NCBI GenBank assembly: GCA_937899905.1
Contig: CALCCF010000079.1
Span: 62,001-126,000, forward strand
Length of the DNA stretch: 64,000 bases
Reading direction: 5' to 3'
Origin: an uncultured Phycisphaeraceae bacterium
GTDB lineage: Bacteria > Planctomycetota > Phycisphaerae > Phycisphaerales > UBA1924
The stretch's first letter is position 1; each line of letters begins with the position of its first letter. Made by a program: the position numbers and the translations under genes. Under the pieces are notes generated by a model. It saw only the letters and a list, made by a program, of their open reading frames with translations. It made no database searches and was not told where the DNA came from. This document shows, piece by piece, positions 28,801-35,328 of this stretch.

Positions 28801-30709
28801 GCGTGGTGTTGCGCACGGGCACGGTCACGAAGCGCGTATCGCCGCTGGGCTTGTCGAGCTGGTTGACGATCGATTCGATGACCGAGAACTGGCCCTCGCC
28901 CGCGCGGACGATGAGCTGGTCGAGGTCGTCGACGGCTTCGAATTGCGGCGCGTCGTACTGCGAGCCGTCATCGGGGCGGAGCATGGCCTCGGCCACGCGC
29001 TCAACCCTGGGGGCAAGCTGGCTGGGCTTGGCGGAGGTCAGCGTGTACGTCCGCGACTCGCGGGTGACGACGACGCTGGCCTCGCTCTGGCGGAGCAGAT
29101 CGACGAAGCGTTCGAGGCCGGCGCGCTGGCCGACGACGGTGACGAGGCGGCGTGGGGCATCGACATCGACGCTCAGCGGCTCGCGCTCGGACATGCCGCT
29201 TCGCTCGTAGAGGCCGAGCGCTCGATCGACGATGAACTGTGGCTCGCCCCGGGTGACCGTCAGGATGCGCACGTCGCGCGTGAACGACTGGTTGTCGTCA
29301 AACGCGCGTGCGAGCTCCTCGAAGGCCTCGACGTCGGCGGTTGGTCCATTGACCATGATCGCGCGGCCATCGCCGATGGCGGCGAAGCGCAGGACCTGCT
29401 GCTGGCGTGGCGAGAGCAGGCGGCCAACGGTGCGCTCGACCGAGGTCGCGTCGACGCGCTCGAGCTCGATGACCATGGTGCGCAGGGCCGTCGAGGCGCG
29501 CCCGTCCAGGCCAGGGTCGAGCTCGCCGAGGAGGGCCTCGGCCTGGAGCACGAGTGAGGTGTTGCCGATGACGGTGATCTTGCCGATGCTCGGGATCGGG
29601 ATGACCGTTGGCTTGCGCTCCGCGGGCAGCCCGGCGAAGAGGCGATCGAGCTGACGCGCGGCTTCCTCGGGCGAGATTGCTTCGAGAGTGAAGCTGACCA
29701 TCCGCTGCTGGGCGTCCATGTCGCCCTCGGACTGGTCGAGCATCTCGATGATCTCTTGCGCGGCCACGAGCCGGCGGGTCGGGCCGATGGCGATGATCGA
29801 GTTGGATCGCTCGTTGGGCTCGAACCGCACCGGTGGCTTTGTGACGTCGTCGAGCACCTCGACGCGGTTACCCGACTTCTGGATCGTCTTCTCATACTCG
29901 GGTACGAGCGTGCGCAGCGTGCCGATGACGTCCTGCACGCGCGCGGTCTTCAGGTGGTACAGGCGATAGTCGGAAGTGCTCGGCGGCTGGCTGTCGACCA
30001 GACGCAGGACCTCGCGGATGCGCTGGAGCTGCTCGGCGGTTTCGGTGACGATGACGAGGTTCTGCTCGGGCACCGGAACGAGCGAGCCGTATGAGGCCAC
30101 CATCGCCTTCACTTGCTCGGCAACGGCGGCGGCATCGACGTTGGTGAGCGGGATGGCCAGCGTCACGATCTCGCCGGGGCGGATATCGCTGGGCAGATCG
30201 CCCTGGAAGATCGCGCCCGGCTGTCGCGCGGCGTCGGCGATGGTGCGCAGGTAGAGGTACTCGCCCTCGGGCGTGAGCCGCACGTTGTCGGCGAGCAGGA
30301 ACCGGTTGAGGATGTCCAGCGCGGTGTCGAAGTCGTACGACTCGCCGCTGTTGAATCGCATGGGGCGTTCGGGTACGGCCGCCTGATAGATGATCGGTAC
30401 GCGCGCCTCACGCGAGAAGAAGCTGAGGACCTCCGAGTACGGCGCGTTCTCGAAGCTGAAGCGGATTGGCGGGCGGGCGATCTGCTCTCCAGACTCGGCG
30501 GCGGCCGGCGGATCGAGCCGAGGCGCTTCGGCCAGGGCCGAGCCGGAGGCGGACTCTTGCGCGGCTTGCACGCTGACGGCCATGCCGCAGGACAGCACGA
30601 GTGCGCCCGCGATCGTTCCCTTCACGGCGGCGCTCATGCGCGGCTCTCCCTTCGTGTTCGGCCTGGAGCCTCGCGGCATCGCGTCTTCGTGTAGCGTGTG
30701 TACGGTCAT
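16862..30709 (-). CDS. giant GspD-type secretin with about 50 N-domain repeats
   Basis: This is the outer-membrane pore subunit of a type II secretion system, but about 4,615 residues long against roughly 650-700 in classical GspD. The order is a signal peptide (about residues 25-50), an N0-like domain (about 82-156, FSFENAPYSEVLSFFSREA), about 50 tandem N1/N3 (NolW-like) repeats of about 83 residues (178-4306), and one secretin domain (about 4307-4540). The secretin domain has LIAEVTLDENASWGLDF, EVLSRPVIQINNNESGNILV, TVTVRNGETVVIGGLI and VPLFGDLPGVGWLFRTREK. A tail of about 70 residues follows. The reading frame is unbroken. The ATG at 30709 overlaps the upstream stop as ATGA, like its neighbours. 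An ATG at 30637 with GGGAG upstream would start directly at the signal peptide and is a real alternative. Confidence 0.93.
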   Translation of the reverse strand: MTVHTLHEDAMPRGSRPNTKGEPRMSAAVKGTIAGALVLSCGMAVSVQAAQESASGSALAEAPRLDPPAAAESGEQIARPPIRFSFENAPYSEVLSFFSREARVPIIYQAAVPERPMRFNSGESYDFDTALDILNRFLLADNVRLTPEGEYLYLRTIADAARQPGAIFQGDLPSDIRPGEIVTLAIPLTNVDAAAVAEQVKAMVASYGSLVPVPEQNLVIVTETAEQLQRIREVLRLVDSQPPSTSDYRLYHLKTARVQDVIGTLRTLVPEYEKTIQKSGNRVEVLDDVTKPPVRFEPNERSNSIIAIGPTRRLVAAQEIIEMLDQSEGDMDAQQRMVSFTLEAISPEEAARQLDRLFAGLPAERKPTVIPIPSIGKITVIGNTSLVLQAEALLGELDPGLDGRASTALRTMVIELERVDATSVERTVGRLLSPRQQQVLRFAAIGDGRAIMVNGPTADVEAFEELARAFDDNQSFTRDVRILTVTRGEPQFIVDRALGLYERSGMSEREPLSVDVDAPRRLVTVVGQRAGLERFVDLLRQSEASVVVTRESRTYTLTSAKPSQLAPRVERVAEAMLRPDDGSQYDAPQFEAVDDLDQLIVRAGEGQFSVIESIVNQLDKPSGDTRFVTVPVRNTTPASLLDRVRPVFEAEATRRGDPALADITLTPDAAAGAIIARGSSAAVSLFQQVLGQVQQLVPPARTTRMLDLEFASAAQVKPVLEQLIADREPVDPAREAPAPELSVLERTNTLVVKAEPAQHQMVADLVRRLDTVEPTDLPPLKILQLRTANAGNIARMLSDQYRQRPQADRVARPVDVRADEATNTLIVSAHQELLTDIKSFVDEINEESTQEPDRAPLLFRLSVAKATNVADAMNRLYPEPPIPRDRRNQPMPWLQQPRQVVVSADESSNSLIIDAPVEMHESLRQLAEQLDQVEVPPSAELRTYRVVDADVETIKRVLEGMNRQGNLSAPAQAGRQSVRVTIEAEPRSGTLIVAGDDVTFDRVEAMLTDLSAVPEERELAIVPIANADAQEVGDRALSIYQAQVAGVPGAGEVELSINEITNALEIVADTEAMQRFLGVIDLLQDQAGPPREARLIQLQQARAADVIEFLRDLVSSSSSLRQQGGPEPVFEAIESTNTILAAAVPAQFGIIEQLVRDLDQQQSAGRQPLRILRLRTTEASNIARMLQDSYQRRTPEERARQPVDIRPDAATNTLLVSAHPDVIPEIEAIVSQLNDARTIDDEDREIRIFPLQHARADELARTIDEMYPQPPMPRDSRGRARPDLQQPKEVVVRANRATNALIVDAPSRRLSGFEQIVRSLDRSELAGDVAVRTYRPTRADPQAIASSIRELASSGALGGSPRTPLSVSVEPATRTIIVSGPADAFAQVEALLADLDGAPARAEATVKLYKLQHARADRLEPLLRDLLTTRLRESQAVGGGLGVADVASLLTVSAEPATNTLIISAPPVAQELAQSLVDALDTDEVGANAPVIRVVPLSYGRADLIAPQLERSIAGLTLPSGGDVRVSSVGGANALILTGAQNDIELVGELVAELDTRPFDPDAVGVETFELSHADADRIGPVIERLLMQQRESNMFILREIMRRDPSAAQVTPVRVEADTSTNTLLVSGPSEMVELARELIDRLDQPPVDGGRTLLTYSPVRAQAETLVQAVTGIAQQTIDQGRQGLEIAAEPSTGTVLVVGGEQAVVQAIELLQRFDDETPAAPMADVTVVSLRNASATSVAQMVEPLLSDRARWPQELVRAERAGLPIPQPTVRADQASNRVVLSVPSAMMAMAREIIAAMDSSPDGGGDVAVRLVRLAQGDAASVASAVQDALRAGRRPGQPEPTVRAETRSNSIVIAAAQSQIDEAVSLISEMDVQVEPEAVGVLTLRLNHTRAETLAPILETILQQESVVDLLPWWAVSGFAAQNPDQAVKPTIRVIPEPESNMVVVAAPRPLLELAEQVAAELDAPSDDRGMGDRIVRLIPLRNADAAQVAQNMADILTSAEGGVEPPTIRVDQGSNTLIVRGTAAQMLEIEGLAQQIDSATLAGSRQMRLVPIDRSRADAAIVAQTLRQLLEQQDGVRVQVIGVDELMQETERPIGPGSAAPEPRNPLHEAVMSAVLAGVQDEAPEVEVGGEVATDDEPTVTIAVDPNTNTLVVVGAPRVTDRLAELAAQIQQQMPREATRTRVVRLPSSANANAIAQIVRQTVQRVGRASEENPSGFTGHPDVVPDPIGSSLVVWANDTDFEVLGELIAAVSRLEASESLALKVYPLVNIDAEDAADSVNDLVSAQPTGRQARRFRWQPEPSRASELTLLGPEGQRVQASIDPDSVRVLADPSGTRLVVTAPSDVLPLIDSFVSLIDQSPLADRLSIRRYSLENAEAQQLSRAFGDLFRAQRRGPGGQSLPEPSFVADARTNALLVTASTEQHAEIVRLLTDADAPSRDEGLELAILPLQNALPRTVAQVINQVLIGRDPGRQGKLNVSADDEAGMLVVRADPELMVEVRELAEELDSASVEGAPIRTIKLETADAPTVASAIQSFLRDRAQSAGRGRRGQTRVSVVGERRSGTLIVAASDEDFAQVQDLAQALDMPAAAKDLRLEIVRVKNGSADDLNDAVEDLSIQLYDERVWGGWNRGQDEAPEDKLYTTVHEPSNSIIVVGQGDTMDLVLGLIEDLDAEGSDVTRKIVRTVPVQDGDPDAIAQVIRQAFQESDRGRWWFSFGQEGVTVSVDRVRGLLIMVGEKAKVDQAVEFAETLAQTPGIEDRPIELIELRHASADRAQRTLQQFFAQRARAQGRRQSDVTIIGSTDGNVLIATAGEKDMALLQDMVAQIDQPDLPEGRSIEVFALRSLDPREAGETIRAMIPSEGRESAIRVTPQPSRNAIVVSAQDEQFPLIRDLLERIDSDAALPFVSVQLTQARASQVASDLSRALPDGMNVELTAVERTNTVIISGGNQEAVAWVREQIAQFDVASAPPATEFRRIQLEHAKAVDIWLALRETVRAQRRQPGEPAPGVEYSERDNVVLLTARPEEMQQLVQIIDELDVETGGERRTEFVKLRFAEANLVADALQLFYGPRAIEAKSQAERDVSILSDSVTNTLIIAAGEEEWEGIRSLLDQFDTEAYSTGRQLKVIPLRNADARNVADALNEGFRAPLEQQIQRERARREAQPDDDRRSFSPDMPTVLVDAEETPVVSAEAETNSLIVFANVQDLERIETIAKALDGEGAAQLPEARVIALGSGRATRIAQAVQRIFIDPLGRRGPRTPVVFGDDASNMIVFRGSDAEFTQVRALVQTLEAEGSPADVRVRTMVVEGIPAVRMRETLLRAFRVRAQQLGEGLGIEVDRDSNALVIASSERLYGEMREVVQTLQGRLVGDDPEGVGLEPGGPLGLGQAIRVITLSQHTPDQMVQLANQLGLTRQQPADRPGVVGEPISIVPLPTRNAVAVVAGLADADRVEQLITSIDEGGVTEAQSFAMIRLETASADQVARVVREMLTPRAEQNQSASARALAEQVRRRRMGTGDNGPEFDLTVPVQISVDSGSNAILIASTPANVQAVEYLVSALDTLPVGEAVLARIFPLSNADASRVLGIIQGLFQRGEDIRRVPGTQRQGQPTTATGQALAGEVAIEVDSRTNSLIVVGREDAVAFVEVLLADLDNEEAVGWIEPSIITLEHADATDIAEVIRSTLVDGVTDAPQAAGLREQVGRLRLVQHGKDPLDPDARLDSDLFGTLSGLTILPEPASNNLIVVASPANLRIVAELVKMLDIEAAAARNQVRFYGLERASADRVADLIDDIFDDRRDAGVDREEDTVIVQADLRTNSLIVSTSARSFAVLDDLVQRLDRDEGRATVGFHTIDVRGADVEQLAPRIERLMRDRIEASTRGGEIESEMDVFSIEPSRATSQLIVVCSDENLEIVRGLVESLSNEEQRLADAAEIALIGLERGTASSIVESIRTLYVDPENDKRGPNSVSVVSEDRTNSIVVSGTGTDIEKVRDLVMKLDVAEVVRQQLLQRVELESADAREVVQLLESLLSGQSVGGSGGESASIIEFRRKIRSEMDGTEDEMAVTRAAIDDTVRSQIAIEADERTNAVTIISPPEVMDLILSFIDELDRSDVDDRILKYFQLVNADAEQMAVVLQELFSLQRQGDQFILVPSRRSMENPDQDLQPQLTPVSTERERLAITIDYRTNTLIVSATKEYVDLVTDVIGRLDGIQATEREEVVYSLQNAQAAEVESVLSNYFQTQADRFRELISGESGESLSRVLDREVIVVGDPTSNKVIVSASPRYIGTVNDIVTELDAAPPQVLVQALIAEVTLDENASWGLDFDLFEFGGDMYQFGMNAAGTGVATAVGLPNLSLSSMDFGLAVRALEGQGRLEVLSRPVIQINNNESGNILVGEDIAIIESVDTFENGRTQANVTRRNVGIEMLVRPSISSDGFVRMEIQPEISSLSSQVTQISENFAAPIINTREVQTTVTVRNGETVVIGGLIQAFNDNRNTSVPLFGDLPGVGWLFRTREKTNRRTELLVVLTPRIIPGGRGGVAEARRVTGSEMFRHTGASSKLIERSDLTGLSAEQFDPRYFPDEILMEPDTMGPFLEPRGAPPMPKDPEDPS
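17792..30178 (-). repeat. protein-level tandem array of about 50 secretin N1/N3-like repeats
   Basis: Each unit runs about 70-130 residues with the same layout. First comes a strand such as VIPLRNADA, then a helix with A-x-x-V/I-A-x-x-L, a variable loop, and an acidic or Asp-containing turn. The signature [S/T]-N-[S/T/A]-[L/I]-[I/V]-V follows (examples ATNTLIVSA, RTNSLIVST, TSNKVIVSA), and then a helix ending in L-x-x-L-D. I delimited 50 units by hand; a few early units (3-7) have decayed signatures, so the count could shift by one or two. The DNA copies are diverged, so the array is old rather than a recent slippage product. Confidence 0.85.
26270..28609 (-). repeat. five-unit block duplication inside the secretin array (2 x about 1,170 bp)
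   Basis: Units starting near residue 701 and near residue 1091 match one another in order over five repeats, with a constant offset of about 390 residues. Examples are LRTANAGNIARML versus LRTTEASNIARML, and LQQPRQVVVSADESSNSLI versus LQQPKEVVVRANRATNALI. The matching YPEPPIPRDRR / YPQPPMPRDSR loop is also kept. This is direct evidence for growth of the array by multi-domain duplication. Confidence 0.75.
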
Positions 30710-31695
30710 GGCCGTTTCCTTTCGCGCGCGGCGGCAAGCGCCTCGCCGTTTTGGACCTGGAATCTCTCTTCTCCGAGCTCGAACGTGGCGGCCTGGCTCC
30801 CGATCGCCGCGAGGCGCAGGCTCCCGAGGTTCTGGCCGAGCGCGAGCGTGCGCCGGCGGCCGTCGCGGTGGACGACGATCGCGAACTGCCCGCTGCGGCC
30901 CTCGACGACACCGACGAGCGTCCAGCCATCACCAGCGGGTGGCGGGGCTGGGGGTGTTGGGGCTGGCCTTTGCTGCGGCTTGGCCGCGACGGCCGGCTGG
31001 GGCTTTGGCGCCGTGCGGAATGGATCGAACGAGACGAGCGTGGCAAGTCGGCTTTGGGCCACTTCGTCGAGCGGATCGATCGGGATGTCGCCGACGATCG
31101 CGCCGTCGTCTCCAACGAATAGGACGGACAACGCCATAGTGAGGGAGAACGCGGCGGGCTGGTCGGCGGCGACTCGCTCGGGCTTGATCGTCCACGATTC
31201 GATGCCGAGCGACCAGCGCTGCGCTTCGGCGAGCGTCATGGCCTTGAGCACGCTTTCGAGCGAACCGCGGCCCTCGATCTGGATGCGCACGAGGCCGGCA
31301 TCGACGCGGCCCTGGAGCGACTGGCGGAACCCGCGCGCGATGCCGCGCGCGTTGGCGGCGGGATTGCCGAGCGCCTGGGGTGGCAGGGAGTCGACCTCGA
31401 CTCGTTGGAGGCCAGCGGCCGTGGCGAGCGCGCTTCCCGCGGTGCGCAGGCGATGCTCGAGCGACTCTCGCTCGCCACCGATGGCCGTCGCAATGATCGC
31501 TTCGAGGTCGCGTCGCACCTCCGCGTCGTTGCGCATCGTTACCTCGAGCCGACGGTTGCTTCCCTCGAGATTCCCGATGGCGGTTCGTATCTCTTCGGCA
31601 CGTTGCGCATACAGCCGCTCGTACGCGAGGTACCCCGCGAGACCTGCGCCGATGACACCGCCCGCGATGATCGCCAGCTTCAGCTTGGGGCTCAT
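30706..31695 (-). CDS. T2SS assembly-platform protein: GspM/PilO-like with GspC/PilP-like C-terminal domain
   Basis: The 329-residue protein has one N-terminal membrane helix (residues 6-24), a coiled-coil (31-90), and an alpha/beta region (about 95-225) in the place of the GspM/PilO fold. After FDPFRTAP comes a Pro/Ala/Lys linker (about 230-256) and a C-terminal module of small strands (WTLVGVVEGRSGQFAIVVH, TLALGQNLGSLRLAAIG). That module resembles the homology region of GspC or PilP, which contacts the secretin N0 domain. It overlaps both gspL and the secretin gene by 4 nt. A fused M-C protein would explain why no separate gspC is present. The membrane and linker layout is seen; the fold assignments are inference. 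Confidence 0.7.
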   Translation of the reverse strand: MSPKLKLAIIAGGVIGAGLAGYLAYERLYAQRAEEIRTAIGNLEGSNRRLEVTMRNDAEVRRDLEAIIATAIGGERESLEHRLRTAGSALATAAGLQRVEVDSLPPQALGNPAANARGIARGFRQSLQGRVDAGLVRIQIEGRGSLESVLKAMTLAEAQRWSLGIESWTIKPERVAADQPAAFSLTMALSVLFVGDDGAIVGDIPIDPLDEVAQSRLATLVSFDPFRTAPKPQPAVAAKPQQRPAPTPPAPPPAGDGWTLVGVVEGRSGQFAIVVHRDGRRRTLALGQNLGSLRLAAIGSQAATFELGEERFQVQNGEALAAARERKRP

Positions 31696-33239
31696 GCGTC
31701 ACCCCCGTCGCTGGTGTCAGGCTCGGCCGCCGGAGCCCCGTCTTTGGCTGCGGGCTCGGTTGTCTTGGCCACGGGGATGGTGCGGCGGTTGGTCTCGATG
31801 TCGAGCTTGAAGCCCAGGCCCGCGTCGGGGCCCTGGGTTTGCACAACGTAGATCGGGTCGTTCACGAGGCGGCCGCGCACCATGCCCGAGAGTTCGCGTG
31901 TCGCGCCCACGCCCTGCAACGAGATTGCCCCGCGGACGGCCGGGCGATACTCGCCGTCCCAGAAGTTGTACCGGCTGTTCTGCTGTGGATCGCCGAACCA
32001 GACTCCGCTGCGCGAGACGCCGCCCAACTGATCGATGCGCACACCCTCGACAGAAGCCTGTGAGAGCACACGCTCGACATGGGCAGACCACTCCGGACGA
32101 GATTGGGCGAGCGCACGGAGGTGCTCGAGCCGGGCATACTTGGGGAGAAAGTCCTGGTACTGCTCGTTGAGCCGCTGGTTCTGTGAGCGGAGCAGGGCCT
32201 GCTCATCGGTGAGGTCTCCAAGAGCGATGAAGCCGAAGACGCCCGCGACGCCGGCGATGGCGACCAGGGCCATCACGCCGAGGAGGGCGCGCTCACGCGT
32301 CTTGGATCTGGTTGCGACTGCCTTCCGAGGGCTGAGCAGGTCGATGCGGTCGCACGAGGGCATGCCAACGCCGGCGAGCGCAAGACATCGGGTTGGCTCG
32401 GCGCTGCCCACGCTGCTCGGTGCGGCGATCGATGTGGCAGAGAGCGCGCTCGATTCGACCTCGATCGCGTCGCCCACGGCCTCGGCGATGGCCGTGCACA
32501 GGGTGTCGCCGCCGATGACGACCGCGCTCTGGACGGGCAGGGAGTGCTGGGCCACGCGGTAGCCCATCCATGTGCGCTTGACCTCGACGGCGATGCGTCT
32601 GACAAAGCCCTCCTGGTCACCCGAGGGCCAGGTGGCGTCGATGCCGCGGCTGGTGACCACGCCGCCGGGCTCAACGACGACGACCTCGACCGACGAAGCG
32701 CCGGGCGAGATGACGATGCGGGCCTGGCCGGCGTCGGGCAGGCCGGCGATGCAGGCCGAGCATTGGGCGCGGAGCATGACCGAGCCGAGCTTCAGCTTTG
32801 CGGCGGCCAGCATGGAGCGCATCCATGCGAGGCGGTCGCTTGGCGCAGAGGCACCGAGGAGGTCGAGCGTGCCGTTCTGCTCGCCGAGGATGGCGTAGTC
32901 GCTGGCGGCGTCGGCGCCCTGCATCGGCATGGCGCGGCTCATCTGCAGCTTGACCATTGCGGGCAGTTGGTTCTCGCTCGGCGGGCGGGGCAGGCTCAGG
33001 CGCTTGAGCAGCACGTCTCCGCGGCCGGCAACCCATACGACGCTGCGGCCGGCGATATCGGCCTGGCGGAGTTGTTCGGCGAACCAGCGGCCGACCTGCG
33101 AGGCGTCGGAGGCGTCCACATTCTCGGGCACGCGGACGCAGATGCCCGGGCCGAGGCTGGGGCGGCCCTTCTCGGTCGCGATGGCGACGGCCGTGAGCCA
33201 CCCGCCGTGCCACTCGATGGCGATGCGTGCGGCGCTCAT
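31692..33239 (-). CDS. gspL: T2SS assembly-platform protein GspL (PilM-PilN-like)
   Basis: The 515-residue protein has an actin-like cytoplasmic part (residues 1-300) with a PilM-style opening (ARIAIEWHGGWLTAVAI), RLSLPRPPSENQLPAMVKLQM, and a phosphate-loop-like VVIGGDTL. A single membrane helix (about 318-340) follows, then a coiled-coil (345-385) and a periplasmic alpha/beta part with a conserved-looking DQLGGVSRSGVWFGD. This equals PilM and PilN in one chain, as in GspL. It should bind the ATPase GspE inside and GspM-type partners outside. It overlaps gspK and the gspM-like gene by 4 nt each. Its own ATPase is not encoded in this window. Confidence 0.8.
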   Translation of the reverse strand: MSAARIAIEWHGGWLTAVAIATEKGRPSLGPGICVRVPENVDASDASQVGRWFAEQLRQADIAGRSVVWVAGRGDVLLKRLSLPRPPSENQLPAMVKLQMSRAMPMQGADAASDYAILGEQNGTLDLLGASAPSDRLAWMRSMLAAAKLKLGSVMLRAQCSACIAGLPDAGQARIVISPGASSVEVVVVEPGGVVTSRGIDATWPSGDQEGFVRRIAVEVKRTWMGYRVAQHSLPVQSAVVIGGDTLCTAIAEAVGDAIEVESSALSATSIAAPSSVGSAEPTRCLALAGVGMPSCDRIDLLSPRKAVATRSKTRERALLGVMALVAIAGVAGVFGFIALGDLTDEQALLRSQNQRLNEQYQDFLPKYARLEHLRALAQSRPEWSAHVERVLSQASVEGVRIDQLGGVSRSGVWFGDPQQNSRYNFWDGEYRPAVRGAISLQGVGATRELSGMVRGRLVNDPIYVVQTQGPDAGLGFKLDIETNRRTIPVAKTTEPAAKDGAPAAEPDTSDGGDA

Positions 33240-34585
33240 GCTGGCGGCCCTCCCATTGGGTCCGCCTCGAAATCGCCTTCATCGATCGGCGCGAAACCAT
33301 CGCCACCGGCTCGCATGGCGCGGGCGACAGAGGCCAGCTCGCCCGCGATGCTGACCTCTCCGAGCGGGATGACTCGGGGGCTGGGGCCAGAGAAGTCCAC
33401 CAGCAGGTCCATCGCGACGCGGTCGCGCAGGCGGTCCGCGTCGGCGTCGTCCATGCCGGCCCGGGCTCGCTGAGCGTCTTCGAGGGTGTCGATGCCGACG
33501 GAGCGCTCGCGCTGCACCGACCCGCCCGCCTGGGCACGCAGCACCCAACGCACGCTCCTGGTCGTGACCCGATCGACAGCCGACAGCATGCCGTCTTCAT
33601 CGACAAGGCCCTGTTCCAAGGGCCACAGGACGCTGGCAAGATCTTCGGGCGACAGGTTTTGTCTCGCGTCGACGAGGCGCTGGGCGACGCCGTCCTCGTC
33701 GAAGCCGGGGATGACCGCGAGCACCTCGATCGGCGCGCGGTTGATGTCGACGCGGCCGGCGACGGGATCTTCGCCAAAGCACAGGGCGTCGAATATCTGC
33801 CCCCCGGTCGCCAGGGTGAATTGCGCGGACCGCAGGGATCGGCCGAGCTCGGCGCGGGAGCTGGGCGCGGAATCGGCCTGCTCGAGCAATCCGGCGATGA
33901 GATTGCCGCCGGCCTGTGGGTCCAGACGCTGGTCGAGTTGGGCCCTGGTCTCGTCGGTGAACTCAGCCGCCGCGTTGATCTGGGCCTGACCGGGGGCCAC
34001 CGAGCCCACGCCGCGAGACAGGTTGGGGTCGATCGAGCCGACGGTGAGCAGGCTGGCAAGCGGCGGCACCTCGGACGTCAGGCTGCCCATCTCGTCGTAC
34101 TCGCCGAAGACCATCTCGACTGTGACGCCCTCGGCCTCGAGAAGCTCGCCGATGGAGGACACGGGGAGCACCGCGGCGAGGGCCGAGCCGATTGTCTCGT
34201 CCATGCCGGGCAGCTTGGCGAGCATGGAGGCGGTGGCGGTGTTTACGTCGAGGAGCGCGTCGAGCGAGACGGCCTCGGGCGTGATGGAGTCGTCGAGTTG
34301 GACGACGCCGATGCGGTCGCCTTCGGTGAAGATCTCCATGGGCATGGAGGCGTCGAAGTCGGTCCCGGCAAGCACGTCGGTGCGCTGCTCGATCGCGAGT
34401 TGCTGGAGCGCGAGCACGCCGGAGCGCATGGTCAGGCGCGACTGCAGGCGTGTGGCTGAGAGCGACGCGCCCTCGCTGGCGGCGCGTGCCGAGAGCAAGG
34501 CGACGGTGCCAGCGAGCGCACCAATGGCGATGACCACGAGCACGACGAACACGGCCACACCCCTGCGAGACGAGCACCGGGTCAT
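33236..34585 (-). CDS. gspK: T2SS minor pseudopilin GspK
   Basis: GspK caps the pseudopilus tip. The 449-residue protein starts with a prepilin-like leader (MTRCSSRRGVAVFVVLVVIAIG) and lacks the Glu at +5, as is usual for GspK. It then has helical segments and the GspK-type helix-hairpin-helix stretch DVNTATASMLAKLPGMDETIG, with a second one around VDINRAPIEVLAVIPGFDED. It is longer than E. coli GspK (about 330). The gene sits between gspJ and gspL with ATGA overlaps on both sides. Confidence 0.88.
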   Translation of the reverse strand: MTRCSSRRGVAVFVVLVVIAIGALAGTVALLSARAASEGASLSATRLQSRLTMRSGVLALQQLAIEQRTDVLAGTDFDASMPMEIFTEGDRIGVVQLDDSITPEAVSLDALLDVNTATASMLAKLPGMDETIGSALAAVLPVSSIGELLEAEGVTVEMVFGEYDEMGSLTSEVPPLASLLTVGSIDPNLSRGVGSVAPGQAQINAAAEFTDETRAQLDQRLDPQAGGNLIAGLLEQADSAPSSRAELGRSLRSAQFTLATGGQIFDALCFGEDPVAGRVDINRAPIEVLAVIPGFDEDGVAQRLVDARQNLSPEDLASVLWPLEQGLVDEDGMLSAVDRVTTRSVRWVLRAQAGGSVQRERSVGIDTLEDAQRARAGMDDADADRLRDRVAMDLLVDFSGPSPRVIPLGEVSIAGELASVARAMRAGGDGFAPIDEGDFEADPMGGPPA

Positions 34586-35328
34586 GGCCGATCTCCGGGT
34601 GCGGAACGCGGTTCGCCGAAGCCACCGGGCTGGCTGTCCGACCCACCGGATGTCGACGGGCGAGACGGGCGCGACAAGGGCTCGGCGAGGACGAACACGA
34701 CGTCGGCGGGGCGCGGGGGCAGCTCGTCCTCGCCCGGGGGCGGCGGCATCATCGCGGACGGGTCTAGCGGCTCGAACTCGTCGATGGCGAACGGGTCGTC
34801 TTCGAGGTTGTCGACCACGAGCTGTGCTTCGTCGCCGACTGGGGCGAGCCAGAGGCTCAGGCGTATCGGGGGCTGTGCGCCCGAGGTCGTCACGAGTTCT
34901 TCAAAGCGATCGATGTAGATGGCTTGCACATCGCTGACGAGGAGCTCGAACTCTTCGCCGGTGTCGCTGGTCTCTTGCCAGCTCAGTTCCATCGCGTCGG
35001 CATCGAAGGAGAGGCGGCCCGTGCAACGAACCGGACCGGCCGGAACGCCCGCGCGGCCCGACTGCGGCCAGACGCCGCGGCCGACGATCTGCAGCGTCTC
35101 TGTGCCCACGCGGGGCTGGTCGACGGCGGTCGAGACGAGCCGTTCGATCCGGTCCATGACGCGCGCGAGCGTGGCGCTGCGGTCGCCCTCGCGCACCAGG
35201 CGGTCGCGGCGGTCGGCAAGGCCGAAGCCGAAGGTCATGAGGGCAGAGACGAGCAGCGAGAGGATGGCGATGCTGACCATGACCTCCATGATCGTGAACG
35301 CGTGACGCCGGAAGAACAGGCGGCTCAT
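34582..35328 (-). CDS. gspJ: T2SS minor pseudopilin GspJ
   Basis: The 248-residue protein has a type IV prepilin leader with cleavage expected in HA|FTIMEVMVSIAIL. Glu at +5 is present, but the residue before the cut is Ala instead of the usual Gly. A C-terminal globular part with ELLVSDVQAIYIDRF and RLSLWLAPVGDEAQL matches the GspJ pattern of strands. The tail is Pro-, Glu- and Ser-rich. It is expected to join GspI and GspK in the pilus tip. It overlaps gspI and gspK by 4 nt each. Confidence 0.85.
   Translation of the reverse strand: MSRLFFRRHAFTIMEVMVSIAILSLLVSALMTFGFGLADRRDRLVREGDRSATLARVMDRIERLVSTAVDQPRVGTETLQIVGRGVWPQSGRAGVPAGPVRCTGRLSFDADAMELSWQETSDTGEEFELLVSDVQAIYIDRFEELVTTSGAQPPIRLSLWLAPVGDEAQLVVDNLEDDPFAIDEFEPLDPSAMMPPPPGEDELPPRPADVVFVLAEPLSRPSRPSTSGGSDSQPGGFGEPRSAPGDRP

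Noticed and set aside
16862-30709. Giant frame as an assembly or frameshift artefact
   Set aside because: The repeats are diverged from one another, the frame is unbroken, and a proper signal peptide and secretin domain sit at the two ends, which argues for a real gene.
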